Shown here in pieces: positions 7,782 through 17,400 of a DNA stretch of 49,664 nucleotides (its first letter is position 1; every line of letters starts with the position of its first letter). Under the pieces are notes generated by a model. It was not told where the DNA came from. It did no database searches and was given only the letters and a program-made list of their open reading frames with translations. The position numbers and the translations under genes were made by a program. The stretch comes from Bacilli bacterium (GTDB taxonomy: Bacteria > Bacillota_I > Bacilli_A > RFN20 > CAG-826): assembly GCA_017470115.1 (NCBI GenBank), contig JAFUEZ010000002.1, positions 1-49,664 of the forward strand, given 5' to 3'.

Positions 7782-9569
7782 CTAACCCTCAATCTCTTTT
7801 TCAAGTTCTTGGAGATAAACCATCTTTTTATAAGTTGGAGAACTCTTTAACAAATTTTCGTGCGTGTCAAAAGCTTCGACTTCGCCATCTTTAAGTACGA
7901 TTATTCTATCTAAAGTAGAAACGGTTGAGATTCTACTTGAAACTAAAATTGTTGTTTTTCCTTTTCTATATTCCCTGATATTTGAAAGAATAGTTTCTTC
8001 TGTTCTTGTGTCAACAGCCGAAACAGAATCATCAAGGATTAAAATTGGAGATTTCTTATAAAATGCTCTAGCGATTGAAATTCTTTGTTTTTGTCCGCCA
8101 GATAGTGTAACGCCTCTTTCTCCTGAAACAGTCTTATATTGGTCTTTAAAATCAGCAATATCTTCATCAACACAACTAAAAACTGCAGATTTCTTGATTA
8201 AATCCAAATCTTTTTCTTCTGTTGAAAAAGCGATATTGTTTTCAATTTCATCACTAAATAAGAAATTATCTTGAGGAACTATCGCAACATTTTCTCTTAG
8301 TGAATCAATATCGCATTTCATCAAATCAATTCCATCAACAAAAACACTATTTTCTTTATAATTTGATAAACGTAAAAGTATATTCACAAGTGTTGATTTT
8401 CCAGAACCTATTTTTCCAACAATACCAATACTTTCTCCTGCCTTTATTGAAACATTAATGCCTTTAAGCGACTCTCTACTAGCACCTTCATATTGGAAAT
8501 TGAAATCTCTAAATTCAATATCACCTTTAACGTCTTTCAACTTAATTGCATTTTCAGGAGATTTAACTTCTTCCTCTTCATCTAAAAACTTTGAAATTCT
8601 CTTATAACTTGCTTTTGCTCTCGATCTCATTGAGAAAATTTGACCTAAAGCGATCATTGGCCAAATTAAAGTATCAAAATATCCTACAAATGTGATTAAA
8701 TTTCCAGCAGTAAAACTAATTTCAGTACCCCAAATATTAAGTGGCTCGCCTTTAACTGCTAAATAAACAATCCACGAACCAAATCCAATTATCAAACACA
8801 AAATAATAGCGATAATAATTTCAATCATTGCTCCAAAAAGTACAACAACTCTTTGAAATTTAATACTTGTCTCTTGAGAATTTTTGGCAATTTTAGAAAA
8901 TGCCAATATTTGTTGATTTTCTTTAACAAAAGCTTTAATAACTCTTAAACCTGTAAAACCTTCATTAGCAAACTCATAAATTTTATCGTTAGCTTCTTGT
9001 CTTAATTTCCACATTTTAGCTTCAATTTTTTCAACAAAGAAACCCCATATAGCAATCAGCACAAGAGGTAAAGCTGCAATTAAAGTTAAGAACCAATTCA
9101 ACATTATCATTTTATAAAATGCGAGAACGGTGAGGAAAATTGCATCAACAATCATAACAGTTCCCCAACCAATAAACTCTCTAACTTCACTTACATCATC
9201 ACTAAACCAGTTTAAAACTGTTCCAACTTTGTTTTCATGATAATAACGTTGAGAAAGTCTTTCGGCTTTCATAAACATATCATTTCTTAAACTTTCTTCA
9301 ATGTTGTTTTCAGCTCTAAAAACAGTTAAACGCCACGTACTTCTTCCAACAAATAAAAGAGCCGCAACTATTAAAGTGTTTTTAATTAACTCAAGCATCT
9401 CGTCTTCGTGACCAACAATTGAACTTCCATCAAAAAGATCAACCAGACCACCAAGGAATTCTGGAAGATATAATTGAACGTAGTCTACCATGACTAGTGC
9501 AACAACACCGATAATAAAGTAAACGATGTTTTTAAGGTAATACTTGTTAAGATATTTTCCAAATAGCAT
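7782..9569 (-). CDS. ABC exporter half-transporter, degenerate-site partner
   Basis: The 595-residue half-transporter has an N-terminal six-helix domain and a C-terminal ATPase domain. Walker A is GKIGSGKST and the signature LSGGQ is canonical. The residue after the Walker B Asp is Asp instead of Glu (LILDDSVSAVD), and the H-loop His is Ser (VSSRIST). This is the TM287/BmrC/LmrC pattern, in which one ATP site of the heterodimer is catalytically impaired. It is the first gene of a two-gene operon with the gene ending at 6005. No clear ribosome site is seen, but a good promoter and an inverted repeat lie upstream. The exported compound cannot be inferred. Confidence 0.9.
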   Translation of the reverse strand: MLFGKYLNKYYLKNIVYFIIGVVALVMVDYVQLYLPEFLGGLVDLFDGSSIVGHEDEMLELIKNTLIVAALLFVGRSTWRLTVFRAENNIEESLRNDMFMKAERLSQRYYHENKVGTVLNWFSDDVSEVREFIGWGTVMIVDAIFLTVLAFYKMIMLNWFLTLIAALPLVLIAIWGFFVEKIEAKMWKLRQEANDKIYEFANEGFTGLRVIKAFVKENQQILAFSKIAKNSQETSIKFQRVVVLFGAMIEIIIAIILCLIIGFGSWIVYLAVKGEPLNIWGTEISFTAGNLITFVGYFDTLIWPMIALGQIFSMRSRAKASYKRISKFLDEEEEVKSPENAIKLKDVKGDIEFRDFNFQYEGASRESLKGINVSIKAGESIGIVGKIGSGKSTLVNILLRLSNYKENSVFVDGIDLMKCDIDSLRENVAIVPQDNFLFSDEIENNIAFSTEEKDLDLIKKSAVFSCVDEDIADFKDQYKTVSGERGVTLSGGQKQRISIARAFYKKSPILILDDSVSAVDTRTEETILSNIREYRKGKTTILVSSRISTVSTLDRIIVLKDGEVEAFDTHENLLKSSPTYKKMVYLQELEKEIEG

Positions 9570-9575
9570 AAAATT

Positions 9576-9595
9576 TTTAACTATCTATAGTTAAA
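9576..9595. promoter_or_regulatory. Inverted repeat in the leader of the ABC exporter operon
   Basis: TTTAACTA (9576-9583) and TAGTTAAA (9588-9595) form a perfect eight-base inverted repeat with a four-base spacer, just downstream of the promoter and 7 bases before the ATG. It could be an operator for a local repressor (MarR/TetR-type) or an mRNA hairpin near the start. Confidence 0.4.
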
Positions 9596-9596
9596 G

Positions 9597-9624
9597 ATTT
9601 TACAAGCATATTAATATTTGTCAA
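9597..9624 (-). promoter_or_regulatory. Sigma-A-type promoter of the ABC exporter operon
   Basis: On the minus strand a perfect -35 TTGACA (9619-9624) is followed after 16 bases by a -10 box TAAAAT (9597-9602). Confidence 0.6.
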
Positions 9625-9655
9625 TTAGCATACTATTAAAAATTGAAAAATTTAT

Positions 9656-9692
9656 AAAATTATTAAAAATAATTGAGTTTTGCAAGGTTTTT
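9656..9692 (-). repeat. Dispersed short repeat, near-consensus copy
   Basis: On the minus strand it reads AAAAACCTTGCAAAACTC then AATTATTTTTAATAATTTT, one change from the reference core. It lies just beyond the stop codon of the gene ending at 9700. Confidence 0.7.
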
Positions 9693-9699
9693 AATGAAT

Positions 9700-10371
9700 T
9701 CAATTGTACACAATTAAATATATTTGCTTTTCAAGATTCAAAAATTTGCTCAAAACAAGCATCAGTTCTTCAAACAGAATTTCTTTTGTATTAGATTTTA
9801 CCAAAACATTTATCACTGCATTAACAGAAAAACGATAACCGTTATCCGATTTAACAACTGTGCAATGCGCTAAGTCTTTTGAAAGCTTTTCCTTAGAAAT
9901 TTCTCTATATGATCCGTTTCTTTTGCTCAACGATATCAATCCAATTCTCTTGTCAACCAATAAACCATTAATGTATTCGCAATAAGCTTTAATAAAACTA
10001 GCAAATTCTGAACTTTCTACATTAAACATTTTGCGCGCATCTTCTGCTAGTTTATCAAAGGTGGATAATTCTTCCTCGCTTGCTCCAATTGCTCTGGCAT
10101 TTCTTTTAAATTTTTCAACATCGTTTTCATACATTTTAATGGCAATGCTAATTAAAAAATCATTGAGTCCATATTTCTTTTTTATATCATCAGGCACAAT
10201 ATGCAAAACAACATTTTTTAAGATTTGATATTTGTTCTCATGAAAAAATTCTTTGAATTCTTTTTTTAACTCTTCACTAGCACTAAAATCTTCAATTCTT
10301 CTATCTTCTTTTATTATATATACGTTTTCGTTTCTTTTGAGTTTTGATATAAGTTCTTTTTTTGCTTCCAT
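9700..10371 (-). CDS. Hypothetical soluble protein (223 aa)
   Basis: The protein is charged, predicted mostly helical, and has no signal peptide or membrane segment. No motif is recognised. The gene ends with TGA, which argues for the standard code. The ATG has no ribosome site; a perfect TATAAT lies exactly six bases upstream, suggesting a leaderless mRNA. It stands alone between the fak terminator and the ABC exporter promoter, with no sign of co-transcription. Confidence 0.55.
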   Translation of the reverse strand: MEAKKELISKLKRNENVYIIKEDRRIEDFSASEELKKEFKEFFHENKYQILKNVVLHIVPDDIKKKYGLNDFLISIAIKMYENDVEKFKRNARAIGASEEELSTFDKLAEDARKMFNVESSEFASFIKAYCEYINGLLVDKRIGLISLSKRNGSYREISKEKLSKDLAHCTVVKSDNGYRFSVNAVINVLVKSNTKEILFEELMLVLSKFLNLEKQIYLIVYN

Positions 10372-10377
10372 GTAAGA

Positions 10378-10383
10378 ATTATA
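10378..10383 (-). promoter_or_regulatory. -10 box TATAAT placed for a leaderless mRNA
   Basis: Minus-strand TATAAT, six bases, then the ATG at 10371. No Shine-Dalgarno sequence lies between. Confidence 0.55.
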
Positions 10384-10408
10384 TATTTTTATTACTATAA
10401 TTTCATAT

Positions 10409-10437
10409 AAAAAGCCTTTAACTTGAACGTTAAAGGC
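10409..10437 (-). terminator. Rho-independent terminator of fakB-fakA
   Basis: A perfect nine-base-pair stem, GCCTTTAAC (10414-10422) and GTTAAAGGC (10429-10437) with a six-base loop, is followed on the minus strand by a run of five T. Confidence 0.85.
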
Positions 10438-10460
10438 ATCTTTATTAAATAATGTTTTAA

Positions 10461-12122
10461 TTAATTGATTCCAATTAAATAATCATAAACATCTTGTTTT
10501 CCTGAAAGTACACCGACTTCAAGATTTGGATATTTTTGACTAATTCTATTTGAAACATCTTCTGCTTCAGCGTTTGAAACCATTTGTCCATAGAAGAGGA
10601 TACAAAGTGATTTTTCTTGAATATTTGGAATTCTATCAATGAGATCGATTACGGCATCGTCTCTTTGTGTTTGACTACCTACTAATTCGCCACCAACACC
10701 TTCAATATATTTTCCTTTTTCACTTTCAACACCATTGATAATGCTGGTTCTAGAAGATTTAGCAACAAAACACGATGTAACGTCTTTTGAATAAGTAACT
10801 AAGTCATTATAGACTTCTTCTGCATTATCATCTTCTTTTACCATCATTGAAAGAGCACTATATCCTTCAATAATTGTCTTTGTTTCAATAACTCTAACTT
10901 CTGAATCTTTATATAAATCACGAGCTTGACGCGCTGCAAGAATAATATTTGATTCATCAGTAAGAAGGAAAATCTTATCAGCATTAACTTCTTTAAATGC
11001 ATCAATCATTTCTGAAGTAGATGTATTCATTGTTTTTCCACCATCAAGAACGATATCAGAACCTAATTCTTTGAAAAGCTCAATTAATCCTTCGCCTTGA
11101 GCGATAGAAATAACAGCAAATTTCTTTCTCTCCTTCATTTTTTCTTCTTTTTCAGCAAGAACTTCATTATGTTGGAGAGCCATATTTTCCATTTTGAAAG
11201 CTACAAATTCACCAAAACGTTGTGCATATTCAATAACTTCATATGGTTTTTTAGTGTGGATATGGACTTTAATGATTGTTCCGTTTTGGAAACAAACTAT
11301 AGAATTTCCATGATCTCCAAGCCACTTAATGAATTCTGAAATTTGGAAATTTGGAATATCGGTTTTTGAATTTAAAAGTTGAAGCAAAAATTCTGTACAA
11401 TAGCCATAATCTAAAACTGAATTTTCATTAAAGGCACTGAAATCAACTCTTTGAAGGGTGCCATGGCTTTCCATAGCTTCATAATCGTCATTGTCGTTAA
11501 TTTCAACGCCTTGTAAGAATTTCAAGAATCCTTCAAAAATAGTTAATAATCCCTTACCACCACTATCAATAACTCCTGCTTCTTTTAAAACAGGGAGTAA
11601 ATTAGGTGTATTATCAAGAGACATTCTCATGGCGTCATATACCATACCTAAAAGAGAGGTAAAATCAGTATTTTCGTTAACATTAACTAAAACAGATTCA
11701 ATTCCTTCTCTGGCAACAGTAAGGATCGTTCCTTCAACAGGATCAACAGCAGCTGCATAAGCTTGTTTATATCCTGAAATCATTGCATCTACAAATTCTT
11801 TAACAGAAATATCATCTTCTTTTGAATTTAATGCGTTAGCAACACCTCTAAAATATTGGCTTGTTAAAACACCACTATTTCCACGTGCACCAAAAAGCAT
11901 TCCGTTAGCAAATTTTTCGATAATATCACCAGGAGTCGTTGCTTCTTCAATAGCTTTCATACCATTGAAGTAAGTAATTTTCATGTTTGTTCCGGTGTCT
12001 CCATCAGGAACAGGGAAAACGTTTAAATCATTTATTGCTTTAAAATGTAAAGATAAATTTTTATAACCAGCCGCTAATAACTTCTTTAATGTTTCCCCAT
12101 TAATTGAGGTTAAATTTGGCAT
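10461..12122 (-). CDS. fakA: Fatty acid kinase ATP-binding subunit FakA
   Basis: The 553-residue protein starts with a DAK2/DhaL-type kinase domain (about residues 8-200). Its metal-binding motif NVFPVPDGDTGTNM includes D40 and D42, and a glycine-rich stretch (MLFGARGNSGV) follows. The middle and C-terminal regions match the FakA/YloV family. FakA phosphorylates a fatty acid held by FakB, giving acyl-phosphate for phospholipid synthesis from exogenous fatty acids. The gene starts two bases after the fakB stop codon, so the two are translationally linked, and the pair ends at a strong terminator. Length and order are as expected for the family. Confidence 0.92.
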   Translation of the reverse strand: MPNLTSINGETLKKLLAAGYKNLSLHFKAINDLNVFPVPDGDTGTNMKITYFNGMKAIEEATTPGDIIEKFANGMLFGARGNSGVLTSQYFRGVANALNSKEDDISVKEFVDAMISGYKQAYAAAVDPVEGTILTVAREGIESVLVNVNENTDFTSLLGMVYDAMRMSLDNTPNLLPVLKEAGVIDSGGKGLLTIFEGFLKFLQGVEINDNDDYEAMESHGTLQRVDFSAFNENSVLDYGYCTEFLLQLLNSKTDIPNFQISEFIKWLGDHGNSIVCFQNGTIIKVHIHTKKPYEVIEYAQRFGEFVAFKMENMALQHNEVLAEKEEKMKERKKFAVISIAQGEGLIELFKELGSDIVLDGGKTMNTSTSEMIDAFKEVNADKIFLLTDESNIILAARQARDLYKDSEVRVIETKTIIEGYSALSMMVKEDDNAEEVYNDLVTYSKDVTSCFVAKSSRTSIINGVESEKGKYIEGVGGELVGSQTQRDDAVIDLIDRIPNIQEKSLCILFYGQMVSNAEAEDVSNRISQKYPNLEVGVLSGKQDVYDYLIGIN

Positions 12123-12124
12123 AA

Positions 12125-13012
12125 TTATTCACCAACAAAGGTGACCTCTTTACCATACATGTTAATAATAATTGTTTCTGGTCCGCAGCTAGTTCCTAAG
12201 ATTGGTCCTAATTCTTGAATTAAGAATGCTTTTGGATGTAAAACTTTTGCAAGTTCATCTCTAACCCATAATGCTTCTTCTTCACAATCTGCGTGTGTGA
12301 TAGCAATATAGTGATTTTCGACATCTTCAGCACAATCAATAGCTAATTTGACGATTTCTTCAAGTGATGCTTTTCTTCCCTTAACTTTCTTAAAAGCTGA
12401 GTTGCTTCCATTAGCATCACTAATAACGATTGGCTTAATACCAAATAAGTTTCCAAAGAAAGCTTTAGAAGCTTTAACTCTTCCTGCTTTAGCAAGATAT
12501 GTTAATGAGCCAACAGCAGCCCATTGTTGATAATGTAATTTGTTTGCTTCAATGTAAGCAGCGATTTCATCAATTGTTTTGCCTTGTTCTTTCATTTCTG
12601 CAGCTTCGATACCTAACATACCTTGAGCCATACCTGAAGTTAAAGGATCGACGACAACAATTTTTGAACCTTCATATTTTTCCATTAAGTCTTTAGCAAC
12701 TTTTGCACCTGTTCTAACTGTTGCAGAAAGTTTTCCTGAACATGCGATATAAAGGATATCTTTACCATTTTTAACTTCTTCTTCCCAAGCTTCAACAAAT
12801 GCTGGTTCTGTAACTTGGACAGTAAAGACTCTTGTTCCTTTTCTCATGATTGCGTAATATTCAGCTGGTGAAAAATCTTCCCATGTTAAACTTGCTGGAT
12901 ATTCCTTATCATCAACTGATAAACCCATAACCATGTATTTGATACCATACTTTTCAAGTAAAGCACCAGTCATGTCACATGTGGAGTCTAAATAAATAAC
13001 GAAATCTCTCAT
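12125..13012 (-). CDS. fakB: DegV-family fatty acid-binding protein FakB
   Basis: The 295-residue protein is of DegV type: an N-terminal DSTCDM motif typical of the family, a TVQVTEPAF segment, an IACSGKLSAT loop and a C-terminal GTSCGPETI motif. FakB proteins hold a fatty acid and present it to FakA. It directly precedes fakA, which supports this role over a generic DegV label. I chose the ATG at 13012, nine bases after AAAGGAG; an ATG two codons earlier (13018) is only three bases from that site. Fatty-acid chain preference cannot be read from sequence. Confidence 0.88.
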   Translation of the reverse strand: MRDFVIYLDSTCDMTGALLEKYGIKYMVMGLSVDDKEYPASLTWEDFSPAEYYAIMRKGTRVFTVQVTEPAFVEAWEEEVKNGKDILYIACSGKLSATVRTGAKVAKDLMEKYEGSKIVVVDPLTSGMAQGMLGIEAAEMKEQGKTIDEIAAYIEANKLHYQQWAAVGSLTYLAKAGRVKASKAFFGNLFGIKPIVISDANGSNSAFKKVKGRKASLEEIVKLAIDCAEDVENHYIAITHADCEEEALWVRDELAKVLHPKAFLIQELGPILGTSCGPETIIINMYGKEVTFVGE

Positions 13013-13035
13013 AATCATAATCTCCTTTTACAAAA

Positions 13036-13057
13036 TAATTAGTATTAATACTAATTA
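13036..13057. promoter_or_regulatory. Perfect 22-base palindrome upstream of fakBA (FapR-like operator candidate)
   Basis: The sequence is a perfect palindrome with half-sites TTAGTA and TACTAA around TTAA, placed 24 bases before the fakB start and ahead of its ribosome site. FapR, the malonyl-CoA-responsive lipid repressor of Bacillales, binds TTAGTA/TACTAA half-sites with a slightly longer centre as I recall it. Position and half-sites fit lipid control; the regulator itself is not in the window. Confidence 0.5.
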
Positions 13058-13161
13058 AAGACTTATATATTATTTCAAATTATTAAATGTTTGTATAGTC
13101 TAAAAGTAAAACCAACATAGTTTTTAAAACTAGTAGTCATATTTTAATTTATTTCAACTTT

Positions 13162-13196
13162 AAAAACCTAGCAGAACTCGATTATTTTAGAAAATT
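13162..13196 (+). repeat. Dispersed short repeat, three changes from the core
   Basis: AAAAACCTAGCAGAACTC followed by GATTATTTTAGAAAATT. It overlaps the stop codon of the carbonic anhydrase gene on the opposite strand, the same arrangement as the copy at 5980. Confidence 0.65.
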
Positions 13197-13734
13197 ATAA
13201 GAAATTCACCTTCCCAGAGTCAATTTCATAAATTGCTCCATAAAATTTTGTGTTAATTAAACTTGGTTCGCTTTTTATATAATTTTTCACTTCTTTTAAA
13301 GTGTTCAAAACGTTAATTTTTGTTGCTTCTTCTTCACTTTTACAAGAAGATATTACACCTCTAATCTTATTGACAAGAGGTGAAGCTAACCCAGCATCAT
13401 GACTAGAAAGTGCGGCTCCAATTGCTCCACAATTTGTATGTCCTAAAACCAATACTGTATCTGTTTTTAAGTGGTCTAGAGCGTAAACGACACTAGATAA
13501 TTCATATTCACCAACAACATTCCCAGCAACTCTAATTACAAATAACTCAGCAAGAGATGCATTAAAAATTGCTTCTGGAACTACTCTTGAATCAGAGCAA
13601 GTTATAACAACAGCAAAAGGATGTTGCCCGTTTTCTTTCTTATCCTTTCTTATATTATAAGAATAGTCTCCATCCATTTTATTATGATTTATAAAATAAG
13701 AGTTTCCTTCTTTTAATCTTGTTAATGGATCCAT
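13195..13734 (-). CDS. Beta-class carbonic anhydrase
   Basis: The 179-residue cytoplasmic enzyme interconverts CO2 and bicarbonate. The zinc ligands C46, H99 and C102 are present in the CSDSR and HTNC motifs, and the catalytic dyad D48-R50 is intact. The length is typical of short bacterial beta enzymes. The ATG is preceded by AAAGGAAG. It is the first gene beyond the DinJ/YafQ pair, 17 bases after the toxin stop, so read-through from that operon is possible. Bicarbonate supply for fatty acid or nucleotide synthesis is a plausible role. Confidence 0.92.
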   Translation of the reverse strand: MDPLTRLKEGNSYFINHNKMDGDYSYNIRKDKKENGQHPFAVVITCSDSRVVPEAIFNASLAELFVIRVAGNVVGEYELSSVVYALDHLKTDTVLVLGHTNCGAIGAALSSHDAGLASPLVNKIRGVISSCKSEEEATKINVLNTLKEVKNYIKSEPSLINTKFYGAIYEIDSGKVNFL

Positions 13735-13751
13735 AAATTTCTTCCTTTAAA

Positions 13752-14027
13752 TTAAAACAAGTCACTATGGGAGCCAGTTCTAATTAATGTCAAAATTAAA
13801 TCGTTATTAATAACTCTATAAATCAATAACCAATCAGGTTCAATATGACATTCTCTAAACCCTTTCCACGCCCCACTAAGTTCATGATCTTTATACTTTA
13901 CAGGTAGTATTAGATTGTTAGCCAGCATTGTAATTACCCTATCAAGTTCTTCAATTCTATATCCTCTTTTAATTGCTAATTTATAATCCTTTTTAAATTG
14001 ACTGGTCCAAACGATTTCTTTGCTCAC
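13752..14027 (-). CDS. yafQ: YafQ-family mRNA interferase toxin
   Basis: The 91-residue protein belongs to the RelE/ParE superfamily, YafQ branch. Residues matching the YafQ active site are all present: H48 in KDHEL, H61, D65 and W66 in HIEPDW, and H87 in GSHSDLF. YafQ toxins cut mRNA on the ribosome and are held inactive by DinJ-type antitoxins. Start is a GTG at 14027 that overlaps the antitoxin stop (GTGA) and has GGAG eight bases upstream, so this start is secure. The gene is therefore translationally coupled to the antitoxin. Confidence 0.9.
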   Translation of the reverse strand: MSKEIVWTSQFKKDYKLAIKRGYRIEELDRVITMLANNLILPVKYKDHELSGAWKGFRECHIEPDWLLIYRVINNDLILTLIRTGSHSDLF

Positions 14028-14296
14028 TGTTTAAGCTCCTTTAAAGCTTCTTCCAAACTATAAGTTTTAACATTAGGATCATTTTCTAATCTCAATTCTT
14101 CAACCATTGCTTCAACAGTTTCCTTATTTTCAACATTTAAAGAAACAGCAAATGGAATTTTGCCTTCTCTTACTGTTTGACGCAAAAAGATGTTAAACGC
14201 AGTAGTCATATTTAATCCAAGTTCAGCAAATAAAGCATCCGCTTTGTTTTTTAAATCAGTATCTATTCTAAAACTAACACTAGAAATATTGTTCAT
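14024..14296 (-). CDS. dinJ: RelB/DinJ-family antitoxin
   Basis: The 90-residue protein has an N-terminal ribbon-helix-helix segment (SVSFRIDTDLKNKADALF, then LNMTTAFNIFL) typical of RelB/DinJ. The C-terminal acidic tail should wrap and neutralise the toxin. It precedes and overlaps the YafQ gene by four bases. I chose the ATG at 14296, eight bases after AAGGAG; the TTG two codons upstream is too close to that site. RelB/DinJ proteins normally repress their own promoter, and an inverted repeat lies just upstream. Confidence 0.9.
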   Translation of the reverse strand: MNNISSVSFRIDTDLKNKADALFAELGLNMTTAFNIFLRQTVREGKIPFAVSLNVENKETVEAMVEELRLENDPNVKTYSLEEALKELKQ

Positions 14297-14314
14297 AATC
14301 AAAACTCCTTTACA

Positions 14315-14342
14315 AGCATTAATATACTACAATTAGAATGCT
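14315..14342. promoter_or_regulatory. Inverted repeat in the toxin-antitoxin promoter region
   Basis: AGCATT (14315-14320) and AATGCT (14337-14342) flank a TATATT-like -10 element on the minus strand, 19-46 bases upstream of the antitoxin ATG. This is where an autoregulatory DinJ site would be expected. Confidence 0.35.
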
Positions 14343-14390
14343 ATTAGCAAGTAAATTGCATTTTATTTAATTGAATTAATATATCAAATT

Positions 14391-14429
14391 GAGAAAAGAA
14401 AAACATGTGCGATTTTCTCGCACATGTTT
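14391..14429 (-). terminator. Rho-independent terminator of the 1219-residue lipoprotein gene
   Basis: A perfect 12-base-pair stem, AAACATGTGCGA (14401-14412) and TCGCACATGTTT (14418-14429) with loop TTTTC, is followed on the minus strand by a T-rich run. It lies 18 bases after the stop codon. Confidence 0.85.
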
Positions 14430-14446
14430 AAATTGTATAAGTTCAA

Positions 14447-17400
14447 TTAAGCAACAACGCTATAACTAATTTCGATGCTGTCAATATAAACCGCACCGCT
14501 TGTTGATTTGTGATGGCTTAAATTGAAATATGTGATTTTGTCACTTGCATCAAAGGATGAAGTTGTGACAGCGGAAGGAGCAACATATGTTCCTGTACTA
14601 ATTAATGATGTCATTGCAGTTGTACCTGCACTCATAATTAAGACATTCTTTGTTGTTGTGGTATTCGAATTCCAATTTATCTTAATTTCAGTAATGTATC
14701 CTGGGAAAGCACTTGTATTACATAAGAAGCTTTCTTTATTCATTTGCAATCCGTTTCCGTAGTTGGCATAGTAACCCGCTAATCCAACACTTTGATTTTC
14801 AACAGTTGCTGATCCAGTAATATTACCATAAACAATATTTGAACCTGTATATTCAACATTAAAATCTTTTGTAGTTAAAGTAACTTTTTTAACTGTTGGA
14901 GTTTCACCACCTTGTTCTTCTTTCTTTTCAACTGTGATTGTAATTGGTTCAGATGTGACACTTCCACATTTAGCAACTACTTTAACTGTGCCTTCAGCAA
15001 CACCTTTAAGTTTGTTACCATTGATTGTAGCTTTATCGCTTCCTTCTGTAATTTGGAAAGTGACGTTGCTAACATCTGCTCCTGCATTTCCTTCGGCAGA
15101 TAATGTGATTTCTTCATCAACTTTAACTTTGTCTGCACTTGCTTTACATGTTAATGAAGTAAGTTCGGTTTCAACTACTGTTGCTTTTGTGACAACAAAT
15201 AATAAGTATTGTGATTTATAAATGCCTTGGACATATCCTTCAACATCATAAATTTTACCTGCTTGCATTCCGGCGGTTGCGTTTGCGCCTGTTTCCATAT
15301 TAATTTCACCATATGCCCATGTTAAGTAATTACCACTACCACCGATTGCACCAGTTCTTAAGCTATAACGTCCACCAGGAACTGTTGATTTAGCGTCAAA
15401 TAATTCTTTAGCTTTAGCTTGAGTTAATGGATTAATAGCACATAATTCGTTTGGAGTGCCTTCAGTTAATTTTGTAACTTCAGCATCTGCGATTTGAATA
15501 GCAGCATTATATGTTGAAGTTGTTCCTGAAACTTTAACGTAATCACCAACACTGATTCCTGAAGCTGCTTCTTTACAGAAAGCTAAGATACCAGCTGTAC
15601 CGTCATCAAGATAAACGTTCTTTCCAGCAACATGGGTAACAACAGCTTTCCAATCTGTGACTTTGACATCAGTTTTAGTTAATTCAACGAAAGTCTTTGG
15701 ATCTTCTACAGGTGTATCAGGTGTATCTGGAGTTTCTCCACTATCATCAGCAATTACGCTTTCAAATAAGTGTGTTGGGAAAGATGTTCCAATCTTACTA
15801 ATAGCTGAAGCACTGATTGTGTTATATGTGCCATAAGTTCCAAGATAATAAGTTACATCTTGTAAGACTGTTGTCATCGTATTGTGTTCGCTATTGTATG
15901 TCCAAACTGATACAGCTGTATCAGCTAAAACAACACCTTTATGTGTCTCATCTGTTTGAACATAATTCAAATATTTCTTTGCACTAGCTTCTCCTTTGAA
16001 ATACATATAGTAACCACCAGTTGCACTTTCAAAGTAAATGTTCTTTGCAAATTGAGCACTTGCGGTTGTTTTATAGTAATATCCATCCATTTCACCTACG
16101 AAGAATAAATTCTTATTGAGGTTGTCTTGACTTAAACCGAGTAAGTAAGGAGTATCAACTTTTGGTGCTTCTTTGACAAGTTTTGGTCTAATTGACATGA
16201 AGTGAGAGACAAATGATGTCTTTGCATAAGAGATTTTGCTCATGCTTAATGTATTAAATGAATTGTATGTACCTAAATACATTTCGCCATCTGTTCCAAC
16301 TTCAGTTGTGAAAGTATTATATTCGGTATTAAATTTCCAGATTGTTGTGCCTTCATCTTGAAGTTTTGGATCATGAGAAATCTTTTGTTGTCCTTGAGAT
16401 GTATATTCTCTGTCAACAAGATTAAGGTATTTCTTTGTTTCATCGTCTTGTGTATAAAGTTTATATGTCTTTTCTGCATCTCCTTCTTTAGAGACATCTT
16501 CAACATACCAATCAGCACCATCACCGATGTTTTCAGTTGTAGCAAGGTAATTTCCGCTTTCTTTGCCATCAGAATAAATAGCTTTTGAGAGGTTCTCTTG
16601 ATATAAACCTAATCTATAAGCAACATTAACTTCTGGGTTAGAAACGATATCGTATGGATCGTTATTTTCTTTAACATCAAGTTCAAATGTAGCTTTGACT
16701 GTATCTAAAACTGTTGATGTAGCTGTAATTGTAACTTTGCCTTGTCCAATACCTTCTACTAAGCCAGTATCTTCACCAACTTTAGCAATTGTTGCATCTG
16801 ATGATGACCATTTAACTGTTTGGACAGCATCAGCTGGAGTTACTTCAGCGCTTAATTGTAATTTCTTGCCAACTTCGAGTTCTTTAACATCATCAGCTGC
16901 TGTAATCTTAATACTTTCTGGTTGAGCAAGTGTTTGGCTTTCACCTGTTGGAACAACACATTGTGCAGGCGTTTTGCCTTCTAAGAAGTTAAGCGCAAAT
17001 TGGAACTTGTTCTCATTAACTGAAATGTTACCATCTAAATTAACTTTATCGCCTGGTTTTAATGTATCAGTAACTGCTTTTAATGCATTCAAAGCATCTG
17101 TTCCTAAGTGATATGAAACAGCAACAGCAACATCGACTAATGAACCATCTGTTTTTGGGAAACCAAAAATTAAGTTATTATGGACTTTATTAGCGACAGT
17201 AATTGTGCCCGATTTATAAACAGCATTAGTAACTTTAGCAAGATTACTATCTTTTCCTAATAATTTATGTTCTGCGTCTGCGTAATCTTCACCACTAACA
17301 GTTAAAACGTTAGGTTTTGCAAGATTACCTTGGATTTCTTTTGTAATTTCAGAAGGTTTAATTTCATTGAATCCGCCATAAGGTGAATTAACACCTTTAA

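Noticed and set aside
14934-15221. Plus-strand open frames inside the large lipoprotein gene and other long minus-strand genes
   Set aside because: They are antisense shadows without ribosome sites, and their codon use follows the opposite strand.
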